64,000 nucleotides of DNA, taken from positions 1 through 64,000 of the forward strand of contig NZ_CYPR01000046.1 in the NCBI RefSeq assembly GCF_001408515.1. Direction: 5' to 3'. Both the position numbers and the translations under genes were made by a program. Under the pieces are notes generated by a model that saw only the letters and a list, made by a program, of their open reading frames with translations, had not been told where the DNA came from and made no database searches. Position 1 is the first letter of the stretch; each line of letters starts with the position of its first letter. Source of the DNA: Jannaschia seosinensis. Lineage in GTDB: Bacteria > Pseudomonadota > Alphaproteobacteria > Rhodobacterales > Rhodobacteraceae. Below are positions 1-9,044 of this stretch, in pieces.

Positions 1-136
1 TGGCCCCGCTCCGCAGATCACCATATCGGCCCGCGGCTTCTGGAAGTGCCGCACATCGAGGCCTTAAAGAAGTTCGCACTCGATCACACGTCAAAAGGGT
101 CAAAAGCTACTTGCATCACGGGCGGCAGCCAAAGAA

Positions 137-526
137 GCCGTCTGCCCGGCCCGCGCGACCGGCGCCGCGCTTGTCATGCCCTACGCCAACACAGGTGCGA
201 TGAGCGACCACCTCGCCGAGATCGCCCGGCACGTTTCGCCCGGCGCGCACGCCATCCTCGTCGTTGACGGCGCCGGCTGGCACAGCTCCAGGGAGCTCGT
301 CGTGCCGGCGAACATCACCCTACTGACGCTTCCGCCCTACAGCCCCGAGCTGAACCCGGTCGAAAACATCTGGCAATTTCTCCGCCAGAACCACCTCGCG
401 AACCGCGTCTTCGAGAGCTACGACGCCATCGTCGGCGCCTGCTGCGAGGCGTGGAACGCGCTCATCGCAATCCCGGAGCGGGTCGCCTCGATAACCTCCC
501 GAGATTGGGCGAAGGTCAGCGGATGA
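137..526 (+). pseudogene. IS630-family transposase remnant (5' truncated)
   Basis: The reading frame resembles the C-terminal half of an IS630/Tc1-type DDE transposase. It has the catalytic stretch ending in DGAGWH, then LPPYSPELNPVENIW, which supplies the last acidic residue of the DDE triad. Similarity begins near base 137 (AVCPARATGAALV). The frame is open only back to a TAA at 65-67, and no N-terminal helix-turn-helix region precedes it in the same frame. The first 130 bases encode nothing I recognise, so the element is truncated or frameshifted and should be inactive. No terminal inverted repeats are visible. The family call rests on motif recognition and is fairly safe. Confidence 0.75.
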
Positions 527-1482
527 TGCCGTCGGTATAACGCCTTGTTCTGTGGCCGGTGCGCCGCCCCGGAAATCCGTGCGCCCAAGATCGACCTGCG
601 GTCGGTTGAAGCATGTAACCCCGCTCGGACGGCTTCAAGCCTTCCAGCCCACGTCTACCCACGTCAGGCACCTGCTCGTTGCGCCGCAACGACTTACGCG
701 CCCCTCGGTTCCCTCGCCGTCGGCGCTGGATCCCTCGCGGCACTGCGGGTTTCCTGTCTCGCTAGAATAGAGTTCCCGGCAAGCCACCGCCGACGCTTCT
801 GCGCCGCAGATCAGGCACGTGGACAGCCTACGCACACCCTGCCTCCGGTTCTGGCTCCGGCCCCGGCAACGGCATGTCCATAGCGACAGATGGTTTCTCC
901 GCATGCTGCCGCGTGATGGCGTATCACGCTAGCATCGGAGTTTCGATGAAGCCGCCGGTCTTGCCGATCAAGCTCGCCGCACATGCAGTCACCGCAGCCC
1001 AACAGGCGTTGCGGCATGACCCTCCACTTGACTGGCCAAGCACCTTCTAGCCAGATCGCGTTCCGCCTTGATGCCTCATCGGCCACAGTCCCGTCGCCAG
1101 CTGAAAAAACCGAACTGCGGCGACGAAAGAGACCCGTCAGGCCTACTGCACAGCACGCTCTGCATGCACCTCGTCAACGATTGCGGGCGGCGGGTCGTGC
1201 CAAGGGTACTGTGCAAGGGCAGCCCGATTTGCCCTGCCGGCCGAGCAGCTTTCGGCACGCAGAAGATCGATGCCCACATCCCGCGCCACAAGACCCTGTT
1301 GTTCTTCAACCTACTCTGGTGCGGCTGCCCCAATTTCGCCTGCACCGGCTATTATGCGGCGCCGACACAGATTCATGACCTATCTGCCGCTCGCCAAACA
1401 ACCCGGCCGAGATGCTCGCTTGAACTACGAGAGCCCCAACGCTCAGCGAACCGAATCCGGAACCGGCTCGGCGGCCCTCGGC
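527..1482. other. Gene-poor stretch between IS remnant and rne terminator
   Basis: This stretch of almost 1 kb holds no gene I can recognise. The open frames that cross it lack family motifs, and some simply run on into antisense frames of rne. An imperfect hairpin lies at about 903-935, with inner arms GCGTGAT and ATCACGC. Its position next to a broken transposase suggests decayed DNA left by insertion and deletion events; that is inference. Confidence 0.5.
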
Positions 1483-1505
1483 AAAAGGGGGCCCGAAGGC
1501 CCCCT
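1483..1505 (-). terminator. Rho-independent terminator of rne
   Basis: On the minus strand a 7-bp perfect GC stem (GGGGGCC/GGCCCCC) with a TTCG tetraloop is followed at once by TTTT. It begins 6 bases after the rne stop codon. This is a textbook intrinsic terminator. Confidence 0.9.
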
Positions 1506-1510
1506 CGCGT

Positions 1511-4500
1511 TCAGCTTCCGAACGACCACCAGCCCTTGCGCTTTGGCCGGGCCGGCGCCTCGGACTGGATTTCCGCCGACGGCTCGTTGGCGGGCGCCGC
1601 AGGTTCGGGCGCGGGCTCCGGCTCGGACGCCTCGGGTTCGGGCGCCGGCTGCATCCGGGCCTCGGCCTCGGGTACGTCCTGCGCCGCATCGGCCGCTTCG
1701 GCGGCATCGGTCACCGCATCGGACGGCCCCGTCACCGGAGCAGGCGCCTTGGCGCGGGCCCGCCGCTTCTTCGGCGCCTCGGGCTCGGGGGCCTCTGCAG
1801 CCTCGGCAGGCGTCTCAGTCGAAGGCACCTCTGCAGGTGCTTCCGTCGCGGGCGCCTCGACTGGGGGCGTCTCGGCCGTCGCATCCTCCGTCGCCTTTGC
1901 CTTCGCACGGCTGCGCGAGCGCGTCCGCGACTTGGGCTTCGGCTCCTCAGTGTCCGTCTGCACGTCGGCGGTCTCGGCCGCCTTCGCCTCCGACGCATCG
2001 TCGGACCCGGCGGTCTCCGCCTGCGCGGGTTCCGGCTTGGCCTCGTCGCCGTCCTTCGCGGCCTGGTCTGACCCGTTCTCCTCGTCGCCGTTGCCCCCGC
2101 CCGACTTGCGGCGGCGCGAGCGGCGGCGGCGCTTCTTCTTCGGGCGCTCCTCCTCGTCATCCGGACCGCGATCGTCGGAGACATTCGCCTCCCCCTTCTC
2201 GTCGGCGCCGGTATCCGCTTCCGCTTCGGAACCAGCCTCGGTCTCGATCTCGGCCTCTTCCTCGTCCGGCTCGTCCTCCGGCTCTTCCGGGGTCCAGGAC
2301 GTGTCCATGCCGACGACATTGGTGGCCTTCGGGATCACTCGGGTGGCGGTCTTGAACTTCTCGATCGCAAAATCCGGCGCGACCATCTTCGGATCGGCCA
2401 ACACACGGATCGCCATGCCGTAGCGCGTCTCGATCGTGGCCAGATGCTCGCGCTTGTCGTTCATCAGGTAGTTGCCCACCTCGACGGGTACGGTCACCTT
2501 GACCTCGCGCGACCGCTTCCGCGTGCCCTCCTCCTCGAGCGCGCGCAAAATCTGCAACGCGACCGAGTCATCGGACCGGATCAGGCCCGTGCCGTGGCAA
2601 TGCGGGCATTCCTGCGTCGTCGCCTCGAGCATCCCCGGACGCAGCCGCTGACGCGACATCTCCAGAAGGCCGAAGCCAGAGATGCGACCGACTTGGATAC
2701 GGGCTCGGTCGTTCTTGAGCGCATCCTTCAGCCGCTTTTCGACGGCGGCATTGTTGCGACGCTCATCCATGTCGATGAAGTCGATGACGATCAGACCGGC
2801 AAGATCGCGCAGCTTGGCCTGACGCGCCACCTCGTCGGCGGCCTCCAGGTTGGTCTTGAGCGCCGTCTCCTCGATCGAGCCTTCCTTGGTGGCCTTGCCC
2901 GAGTTCACGTCGACCGCGACCAGCGCCTCGGTGATGCCGATAACAATGTATCCGCCGGACTTGAGCTGCACCGTCGGATTGAACATCGAGTCGAGATAGC
3001 TCTCGACGCCGTGCTTGGCGAAGAGCGGCTGACCGCCCCCGTCATGCAGCTTAACGTTCTTGGCGTGCGACGGCATGATCAGCTTCATGTAGTCCTTGGC
3101 CTGCCGGTAACCGGCCTCGCCGTCGACGATCACCTCGTCGATATCGCGGCTGTAATAGTCGCGGATCGAGCGGTGGATGAGGTTGCCCTCCTCGTAGATC
3201 GGCGCAGGCGCGATGGATTTCAGCGTCAGCTCGCGCACCTGCTCCCATTGGCGCTGCAGGTACTCGTAGTCGCGCTTGATCTCCGTCTTGGTGCGCTTCG
3301 CCCCGGCGGTGCGCACGATCAGGCCCGCGCCCTGCGGCACGTCGATCTCGGAGGCGATCTCCTTGAGCTTCTTGCGGTCGGCGGCGTTGGTGATCTTGCG
3401 GCTGATGCCGCCGCCCCGCGCCGTGTTGGGCATGAGCACGCAGTAGCGTCCCGCCAGCGACAGATACGTCGTCAGCGCGGCGCCCTTGTTGCCCCGCTCC
3501 TCCTTGACGACCTGGACCAGCATGATCTGCCGGACCTTCACCACCTCCTGGATCTTGTACTTGCGCGCCTTGGGCCGCGGCGGGCGCGGCGGGCGGATAT
3601 CCTCGGGGGAATCGTCGTCGGTCACGACCTCGACGTTCTCGTCCTTCTCGGCGGCCGGCGTGTCGGACGGGCTCTCGGGCTCGTCCTTCTTCTTGCGGCT
3701 GCGCGAGCGGGAGCGGGATTTCTTCGGCTTCCCCCCCTCGTCGGCGGTTTCGCCCTCGGGCTCGATCGCCTCCATGCCGGCGGGTTCGGGCTTGGCCTCT
3801 CCGGGTGCGTCGCCCTGAACGACCGCATCGTCCTCCAGACCGGTATCCTCGGCGATGGTGCGGACGGTGCCGTCGTCGTCATCGTCGTTCTCGGCCTTGG
3901 CCATGTCGGCGGCGGCCTCGGACAATTCTGCCGACTGGCCACTCACCACGTCCGGCGCATCCGTCCTGTCCTCGGCGATCACCTGCTTGGCGGGCGGCTT
4001 CGTATCGTCCTGCGTGTCGACCTGCGTTCCGGCGGCGTCATCCGGCGCGCCGTCCTGATCCATGTTGGCGTCATCGCCCGAACCGCCATTGGCGTCATCG
4101 CCCGTCTCGGCCTTCTTGCGCGACCGCGACCGCGACCGGCTGCGGGACCGGGATTTCTTCGGCGTCTCCGCCCCCTCCTCACCGTTGCTCTCGGCATCGT
4201 CGTCGGAGCCGGCATCGTCCGATGCCTTGGCGCCCGCGGCATCCTCTGCGGCGGCCTGCGCCTCGGCATATGCGCGCTCCTCGGCCATGATCGCATCGCG
4301 ATCGGCCTTGGGGATCTGGTAATAATCGGGGTGGATCTCGGAGAAAGCCAGGAAGCCGTGCCGGTTCCCGCCGTAATCCACGAACGCCGCCTGAAGCGAC
4401 GGCTCGACGCGCGTCACCTTGGCCAGGTAGATATTGCCCGCAAGCTGTCGCTTGTTCAGGCTCTCGAAGTCGAACTCCTCAACCTTGTTTCCGTCTGCCA

Positions 4501-4555
4501 CCACGACCCGGGTCTCTTCCGGGTGGGTGGCGTCGATCAGCATTTTCTTCGCCAT
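1511..4555 (-). CDS. rne: Ribonuclease E
   Basis: Endoribonuclease of the RNA degradosome, acting in mRNA decay and rRNA/tRNA processing. The protein has 1014 residues. An S1 domain starts near residue 35, but it is interrupted between about residues 90 and 335 by a long acidic insert carrying several Arg-Ser tracts (for example KKSRSRSRSR). The catalytic DNase I-like region includes VDVNSG near residue 545, and the zinc-link CPHCHGTG lies near 650. The last 270 residues alternate acidic and Arg/Lys/Pro-rich segments, as expected of a disordered scaffold. The start MAKKMLIDA is preceded by GGAAAG. An S1 insert is typical of Rhodobacterales RNase E, though this one is large. The gene is monocistronic, with its own terminator. 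Confidence 0.97.
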   Translation of the reverse strand: MAKKMLIDATHPEETRVVVADGNKVEEFDFESLNKRQLAGNIYLAKVTRVEPSLQAAFVDYGGNRHGFLAFSEIHPDYYQIPKADRDAIMAEERAYAEAQAAAEDAAGAKASDDAGSDDDAESNGEEGAETPKKSRSRSRSRSRSRKKAETGDDANGGSGDDANMDQDGAPDDAAGTQVDTQDDTKPPAKQVIAEDRTDAPDVVSGQSAELSEAAADMAKAENDDDDDGTVRTIAEDTGLEDDAVVQGDAPGEAKPEPAGMEAIEPEGETADEGGKPKKSRSRSRSRKKKDEPESPSDTPAAEKDENVEVVTDDDSPEDIRPPRPPRPKARKYKIQEVVKVRQIMLVQVVKEERGNKGAALTTYLSLAGRYCVLMPNTARGGGISRKITNAADRKKLKEIASEIDVPQGAGLIVRTAGAKRTKTEIKRDYEYLQRQWEQVRELTLKSIAPAPIYEEGNLIHRSIRDYYSRDIDEVIVDGEAGYRQAKDYMKLIMPSHAKNVKLHDGGGQPLFAKHGVESYLDSMFNPTVQLKSGGYIVIGITEALVAVDVNSGKATKEGSIEETALKTNLEAADEVARQAKLRDLAGLIVIDFIDMDERRNNAAVEKRLKDALKNDRARIQVGRISGFGLLEMSRQRLRPGMLEATTQECPHCHGTGLIRSDDSVALQILRALEEEGTRKRSREVKVTVPVEVGNYLMNDKREHLATIETRYGMAIRVLADPKMVAPDFAIEKFKTATRVIPKATNVVGMDTSWTPEEPEDEPDEEEAEIETEAGSEAEADTGADEKGEANVSDDRGPDDEEERPKKKRRRRSRRRKSGGGNGDEENGSDQAAKDGDEAKPEPAQAETAGSDDASEAKAAETADVQTDTEEPKPKSRTRSRSRAKAKATEDATAETPPVEAPATEAPAEVPSTETPAEAAEAPEPEAPKKRRARAKAPAPVTGPSDAVTDAAEAADAAQDVPEAEARMQPAPEPEASEPEPAPEPAAPANEPSAEIQSEAPARPKRKGWWSFGS

Positions 4556-5034
4556 ATGTCTTTCCGCGACGGCGCAGCCGCGCCCCTGGGGGTGCGCGCC
4601 GGGCCTGTCGTCTTGATGGGGCGTGATCCGCGGGAGGCAGCGCGACGGGGCGGCTTGGCCGCGATCCCGTTTCTTCTATCCATCCCTGCGGCATCGCGCG
4701 TCTCACTCCGGCCGGGATCGTCATGCGTCGCCCGGCCTGTTCATGGGCCGGAGAAAGTCCGGTCACCCGTCGCGGACGACCTGGGGTCGCCCGTCATGCT
4801 TCCCCCGATGCGTGGACCGATCTGCATGGTCCGGACGGCACGGGGAAGAATTCCCTACCGGTTCCACCGCCCGAGCGTCCGGGGGCAGGACCGTACGACC
4901 GTTGTGTTACAGAAATGTCGAGAAGGCAATGGCGGAAGCAGCACTCAAGGCCGCAGTGCGGCCGCATCTCGGCCCCGTGATTTGGGGTCGATCCACCCGC
5001 TCCCGACCGGATGTGTCCGTTAAGCGCCCAGCGC
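4556..5034 (-). promoter_or_regulatory. rne upstream region / probable long 5' leader
   Basis: These 479 bases between dctD and rne hold no convincing gene. They must carry the rne promoter. A GC-rich hairpin (CGCCCC against GGGG with a bulged T, about 4581-4598) sits just upstream of the GGAAAG ribosome site. Because RNase E of other bacteria controls its own mRNA through a long structured leader, this may be an equivalent autoregulatory leader. That is inference; no clear -35/-10 pair was found. Confidence 0.35.
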
Positions 5035-6369
5035 CTAGAGGTAGTTCCCCCGGCTGAGCCCGTATTTCGCCATTTTCTCGTTCAGCGTCCGGCGCGGCAG
5101 GCTCAACTCCTCCATCACGCCGGCGATGGAGCCGCGGTGGCGGCGCATCGTGTTGTCGATCAGCATCCGCTCGAACGCCTCGACATATTCCTTGAGCGGC
5201 TTGCCCTCGGTCGTCACCTGCACCGTCTCGCCCTGCTCCTGGGTGTCGGACATCAGAAGCGACGCGATCGACCCCGTGCCGCGCCGCTGCTGCAGCACGG
5301 CCCGTTCCGCCAGGTTGATGAGCTGGCGGACGTTGCCCGGCCACGGCGCCTGAAGAAGCTGCGCCGCCTCCTGCGCGGAAAGCTGCGGCGGCGCGGCGCC
5401 GTATTCCTCCCCGAAGGATTCGGCGAAATGGGTGAACAGCGTCAGCACGTCCTCCCCGCGGTTACGCAGCGCCGGCAGGACCAGCTTCATCGCCGCCAGC
5501 CGGAAGAACAGGTCCGAGCGCAGCGAATCCTCCAGCGACTTTTCCGGGTCGGACCCGTTGTGGATCGCCACGATCCGCGTCTCCGCGGGCGTGCCCTGTT
5601 CGTTGATGAAGGTCAGGAGCCGCGCCTGAAGCGCCAGCGGCAGCGCCTCGATATCCTCCAGCACGAGGGTTCCGCCCCGCGCCTCCTCCACCAGAGGCAG
5701 GCCCCCCTCCGTCACCGGCCCGAACAGCTTGGCGCCCAGCTCCTCCTCGCCCAGAGCCGCGCAGGAGGTCATCGCGAAGGTCTTGCCCTGACGCGGGCCG
5801 ACGGCATGCAGCGCATGCGCCACGAGCGTCTTGCCGGTGCCGGTCTCCCCGTCGATCAGGACATGCGTATCGGCCTGCCCCAGATCGAGGATGTCCTCAC
5901 GCAGCCGCTCCATCGCCGGTGAGGTTCCGATCAGCTTGCGCATCAGGACCGTGCCGTCCGACAATTCCCGGCGCAGCGCCCGGTTGTCGAGCGTCAACTT
6001 GCGCGCCTGCGCCGCGCGCTTCGCCAGATCGGTCAGACGATCCGGGTTGAAGGGCTTTTCCATGAAGTCGTAGGCGCCCAGCTGCATCGCCTCCACCGCC
6101 ATCGGCACGTCGCCATGGCCGGTGATCATGATGACCGGCAGCGACGAATCCTGGCTCATCAGCCGCTTGAGGAAGGCCATGCCGTCCATGCCGGGCATCC
6201 GGATGTCGCTGATGACGACGCCGTCGAATTCGGGCGTGATCTTCTTGAGCGCATCCTCGGCGGAGGCATAGGTCTGCGTCGCGAATCCCGACAGCGCCAG
6301 CCACTGGCTGATCGACTGGCGCATGTCCTGCTCGTCGTCGACGATGGCGATTTTCGTCTGTGCGGCCAT
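5035..6369 (-). CDS. dctD: DctD-type two-component response regulator lacking GAFTGA
   Basis: Response regulator of 444 residues, partner of the DctB kinase that ends 24 bases upstream. A receiver domain (about 1-120) has the phosphoacceptor Asp55 in VVISD-IRMPGMDG. The AAA+ domain has Walker A GETGTGKT (174-181) and WPGNVRQL. A Fis-type helix-turn-helix closes the protein. Two key features are abnormal. The loop after LFG (about 215-228) reads PVTEGGLPLV, so the GAFTGA motif that contacts sigma54 is absent. Walker B reads LVLEDI instead of the usual LDEI. It therefore probably does not open sigma54 promoters. NtrC of Rhodobacter capsulatus also lacks GAFTGA and works with housekeeping polymerase. 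The target is presumably C4-dicarboxylate transport, which is not encoded in this window. Confidence 0.88.
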   Translation of the reverse strand: MAAQTKIAIVDDEQDMRQSISQWLALSGFATQTYASAEDALKKITPEFDGVVISDIRMPGMDGMAFLKRLMSQDSSLPVIMITGHGDVPMAVEAMQLGAYDFMEKPFNPDRLTDLAKRAAQARKLTLDNRALRRELSDGTVLMRKLIGTSPAMERLREDILDLGQADTHVLIDGETGTGKTLVAHALHAVGPRQGKTFAMTSCAALGEEELGAKLFGPVTEGGLPLVEEARGGTLVLEDIEALPLALQARLLTFINEQGTPAETRIVAIHNGSDPEKSLEDSLRSDLFFRLAAMKLVLPALRNRGEDVLTLFTHFAESFGEEYGAAPPQLSAQEAAQLLQAPWPGNVRQLINLAERAVLQQRRGTGSIASLLMSDTQEQGETVQVTTEGKPLKEYVEAFERMLIDNTMRRHRGSIAGVMEELSLPRRTLNEKMAKYGLSRGNYL

Positions 6370-6393
6370 GACAGCCTCCCTGGATTTGCCGCA

Positions 6394-8241
6394 TCATTCC
6401 GCGGCATCAAGCGTCCTATTCAATGGCGGCAGGCGGACCTCGAACACGGCCCCGCCCTGATGCGCGTTTCGCGCGGTCAGCCGCCCACCGAGATCGTTAA
6501 CGATTCCCGAGGAAATGGCGAGGCCGAGCCCGACCCCCTCGCCCGGCTTCTTCGTGGTATAGAACGGCTCGAAGAGCTGCTCAGGCGCGTCGATCCCGTG
6601 GCCGGTGTCCCGCACGGCCAGCACGACCTCCTCGCCCGCCGTCAGCAGGATGTCGAGCTCGGGATCGTCCACGTCGCCCATCGCGTCCAGCGCGTTGCGC
6701 ACGAGGTTGATGACGACCTGCTCCAGCCGAAGCCTGTCGGCCAAGACCATGACCGGCTCTTCCGGCACGATCTGGCTCAGATGCACCCGCTCCTGGCGCA
6801 ATTGCGGCTCCATCAGCGTCAGCGCCGCCGAAAGCGCCTCGCGGACATCGACGGGCTGGAACGCGTCGCCCCCCTTGCGGGCATAGGATTTCAGCTGCCG
6901 GGTGATCGCGCCCATGCGGTCGATCAGGTCGTCGATTCGCTGGAACGACGACAGCGCCTCGTCGCTGCGCCGCCGCTGCAGCAGCAGTTTCGCCCCGGCG
7001 AGGTAGGTCTTCATCGCGGCGAGCGGCTGGTTCAGCTCGTGGCTCACCGCCGCCGACATCTCGCCCAGTGCGGCCAGCTTGGAGGATTGCGCGAGGCTCT
7101 GTTCGGTCTCCTGCAACTCCTCCTCGACCCGCTTGCGCTCGGCGATCTCGCGGCCCAACCGCTCGTTCAGGCGGCGCAACTGGTTCGATTCCCGCTGCGC
7201 CAACAGCGAACGCAGCGTGGTGCGGCGATTGAGCAGATAGAACCCCAGCGCCAGCAGCAGCGCGAACCCCATGATGATCAACGCGAGCACGCCGTTCACC
7301 CGCTCGCGCACCGAATCGTAGCTGGTGAAGCTGACCAGCCGCCAGCCGCGGAACGGCACCCGCGTCTCCAGCTGGATCACCGCGGCGCCCTGATAGAACC
7401 GCCCGTCCACATCGTCGATCCCGAACGCCCCGGCCGAGGCCAAAGCCCGCTGCAACGCCGACGGCACGGAGATCGAGTCCAGCGCCGCGTCCAGCGTCAG
7501 CCCACGCCAACGCGGCTCGGTCGAGAGAATGACGTTCCCGCCCGCATCCGTCACCGCCACGGCGGCCGTGGTCCCGCGCCAGCGGCTCTCGAACTGCGCC
7601 AGGTTCACCTGCACCTGCAGGACACCGAGCTGTCGCGGCCCGTCCTGCACGACGCGGCTGAAGCTGGCCTCGTAGGCGCCCGTCTCGTTGGGATAGATGG
7701 TGAAGACGGTGTCGGTCGTGTTCTGCGCCTCGGTGAAGAACGGCGCGTTGCGATGAACCTCGCCCAATTGCTCCCGGTCGGTGGCGGCCACGATTCGCCC
7801 GTCCATGTCCAGAAGCCGGATGGAGGCGGCGCCAATCTCGTCCACGTAGGAGATGAGCCGCTGGCTCGAGGTCGAGAAATCCCGCGCATTGAGCGCCTGG
7901 ATCAGCGTTGGATCGCGCGACAGCAGCAGCGGCACCACCGAATTGCGCTGCAACTCCGACAGGATCGCCCCAGCATAGAGCGACTGGCGCAGTTGCGCAC
8001 GGTCCCGCGTCGTCTCGACGAACCGGTCGGTCAGGAGGGCGTTGGCGATCCAGATCGCGATGAGGGCGGCGACAATGATCGCGACGATCACCACGCGCAC
8101 CGTCCATGACAGGCGCGGCAGCACCTCCTCCTCCGCGCCACCGCCGGGAGCGCCCGCCGAAGACGGGCGCATCATGTCCGCCGGGGCGTCCGGATCCGCC
8201 TCGGAAGGACGTCGCCAGGGAAGGAAGTCGCGAAAGGCCAT
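6394..8241 (-). CDS. dctB: DctB-type sensor histidine kinase
   Basis: Membrane kinase of 615 residues with the layout of C4-dicarboxylate sensors. A cytoplasmic N-terminus leads to a membrane helix at about 47-67, then a large periplasmic double-PAS-like sensor (about 70-330), a second membrane helix near 335-355 and a coiled-coil linker. The phosphoacceptor motif is SHELNQPLAAMK near residue 400, and the ATPase domain has N (NLVRNALDAM), G1 (DTGHGI) and G2 (GVGLGLAI) boxes. It lies directly upstream of dctD on the same strand and is likely co-transcribed. DctB homologues sense succinate, fumarate or malate; the ligand is inferred from the family. Confidence 0.9.
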   Translation of the reverse strand: MAFRDFLPWRRPSEADPDAPADMMRPSSAGAPGGGAEEEVLPRLSWTVRVVIVAIIVAALIAIWIANALLTDRFVETTRDRAQLRQSLYAGAILSELQRNSVVPLLLSRDPTLIQALNARDFSTSSQRLISYVDEIGAASIRLLDMDGRIVAATDREQLGEVHRNAPFFTEAQNTTDTVFTIYPNETGAYEASFSRVVQDGPRQLGVLQVQVNLAQFESRWRGTTAAVAVTDAGGNVILSTEPRWRGLTLDAALDSISVPSALQRALASAGAFGIDDVDGRFYQGAAVIQLETRVPFRGWRLVSFTSYDSVRERVNGVLALIIMGFALLLALGFYLLNRRTTLRSLLAQRESNQLRRLNERLGREIAERKRVEEELQETEQSLAQSSKLAALGEMSAAVSHELNQPLAAMKTYLAGAKLLLQRRRSDEALSSFQRIDDLIDRMGAITRQLKSYARKGGDAFQPVDVREALSAALTLMEPQLRQERVHLSQIVPEEPVMVLADRLRLEQVVINLVRNALDAMGDVDDPELDILLTAGEEVVLAVRDTGHGIDAPEQLFEPFYTTKKPGEGVGLGLAISSGIVNDLGGRLTARNAHQGGAVFEVRLPPLNRTLDAAE

Positions 8242-8320
8242 GTTCCCGTCTAGCCGCGCCCCACGCCCTGCTCAAGGCGTCGCGGCCCGTTCGGCAAGTC
8301 GGCGCTTTCCAATCCGCGTC

Positions 8321-8989
8321 TCAGGCCGCGACGAGCGCCTGCGCCAGCCCCTTGAACAGCGCGGCCCCGTCGGTGCCCCCCTGCATCGCGTCGCAGGCGC
8401 GCTCCGGATGCGGCATCATGCCCAGAACGCGGCGGTTTTCCGACAGGATGCCCGCAATGCCATCCGCCGCCCCATTGGGCGTGACAACATAGCGGAACGC
8501 GACGCGCCCCTCCCCCTCAAGGCGGCGGAGCGTCTCGGGATCGGCGGTGTAGTTGCCGTCGTGATGTGCGATCGGGATGTCGATGACCTGCCCCTGCTTG
8601 TAGGCGGCGGTGAAGGCGCTCTCGGTCTCCTCGACCCTCAGCGCGACCGTCCGGCAGATATATTTCAACCCGGCATTGCGCAGCAGCGCGCCCGGCAGCA
8701 TTCCCGTCTCGCACAGGATCTGGAATCCGTTGCAGGGCCCGAAGACATAGCCGCCCCGCACCGCATGATCCGCCAGCGCCCCCGCGATCGGAGAGCGCGC
8801 GGCGATCGCCCCGCAGCGCAGGTAGTCGCCATAGGAAAATCCGCCCGGCACGCCGACGACATCGATTCCGTCGGGCAGCGTCGTCTCCTTGTGCCAGACC
8901 ATCGTGACGTCGAAGCCCGCGCCGCGGAAGGCGACGGCCAGATCGCGGTCGCAATTGGATCCGGGGAAGACGAGGATTGCGGCTTTCAT
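8321..8989 (-). CDS. purQ: Phosphoribosylformylglycinamidine synthase subunit PurQ
   Basis: Glutaminase subunit (222 residues) of the PurLQS complex, which converts FGAR to FGAM in purine synthesis. Class I amidotransferase motifs are clear: FPGSNCDRD at the N-terminus, [10 protein letters not shown], the nucleophile Cys in GPCNGFQIL, and the His-Glu pair in MMPHPER. The start is preceded by GAAGGAC. It is the last gene of a minus-strand purine cluster, but an alcohol dehydrogenase gene separates it from purS. A perfect 16-base palindrome lies 38 bases before its start codon. Confidence 0.97.
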   Translation of the reverse strand: MKAAILVFPGSNCDRDLAVAFRGAGFDVTMVWHKETTLPDGIDVVGVPGGFSYGDYLRCGAIAARSPIAGALADHAVRGGYVFGPCNGFQILCETGMLPGALLRNAGLKYICRTVALRVEETESAFTAAYKQGQVIDIPIAHHDGNYTADPETLRRLEGEGRVAFRYVVTPNGAADGIAGILSENRRVLGMMPHPERACDAMQGGTDGAALFKGLAQALVAA

Positions 8990-9026
8990 CGAAAAAAGTC
9001 CTTCATGATTTCAGCCCCTTGCAGCA

Positions 9027-9042
9027 ATTACCCATGGGTAAT
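9027..9042. repeat. Perfect 16-bp palindrome, copy 1 (intergenic)
   Basis: ATTACCCATGGGTAAT is fully self-complementary. It lies between the alcohol dehydrogenase stop and the purQ start. The same 16 bases, plus one identical flanking base on each side, recur at 58021-58038 inside cysG. I found no third copy by eye. It is AT-richer at its ends than the surrounding DNA, suggesting a protein-binding site. Confidence 0.7.
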
Positions 9043-9044
9043 CG

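Noticed and set aside
545-883. Plus-strand frame of 112 codons
   Set aside because: No family motif and no ribosome site; it overlaps several other open frames of equal quality in gene-poor DNA.
1068-2423. Long plus-strand frame of 451 codons
   Set aside because: It runs antisense through the C-terminal tail of rne and reflects low-complexity codons there; no protein family fits.
2444-5023. Plus-strand frame of 859 codons
   Set aside because: Entirely antisense to rne and its leader, rich in Leu/Arg/His/Gly as expected of a GC-rich shadow frame.
6115-8109. Plus-strand frame of 664 codons
   Set aside because: Antisense to dctB and part of dctD, with no motif; dctBD is supported on the other strand by domains and spacing.
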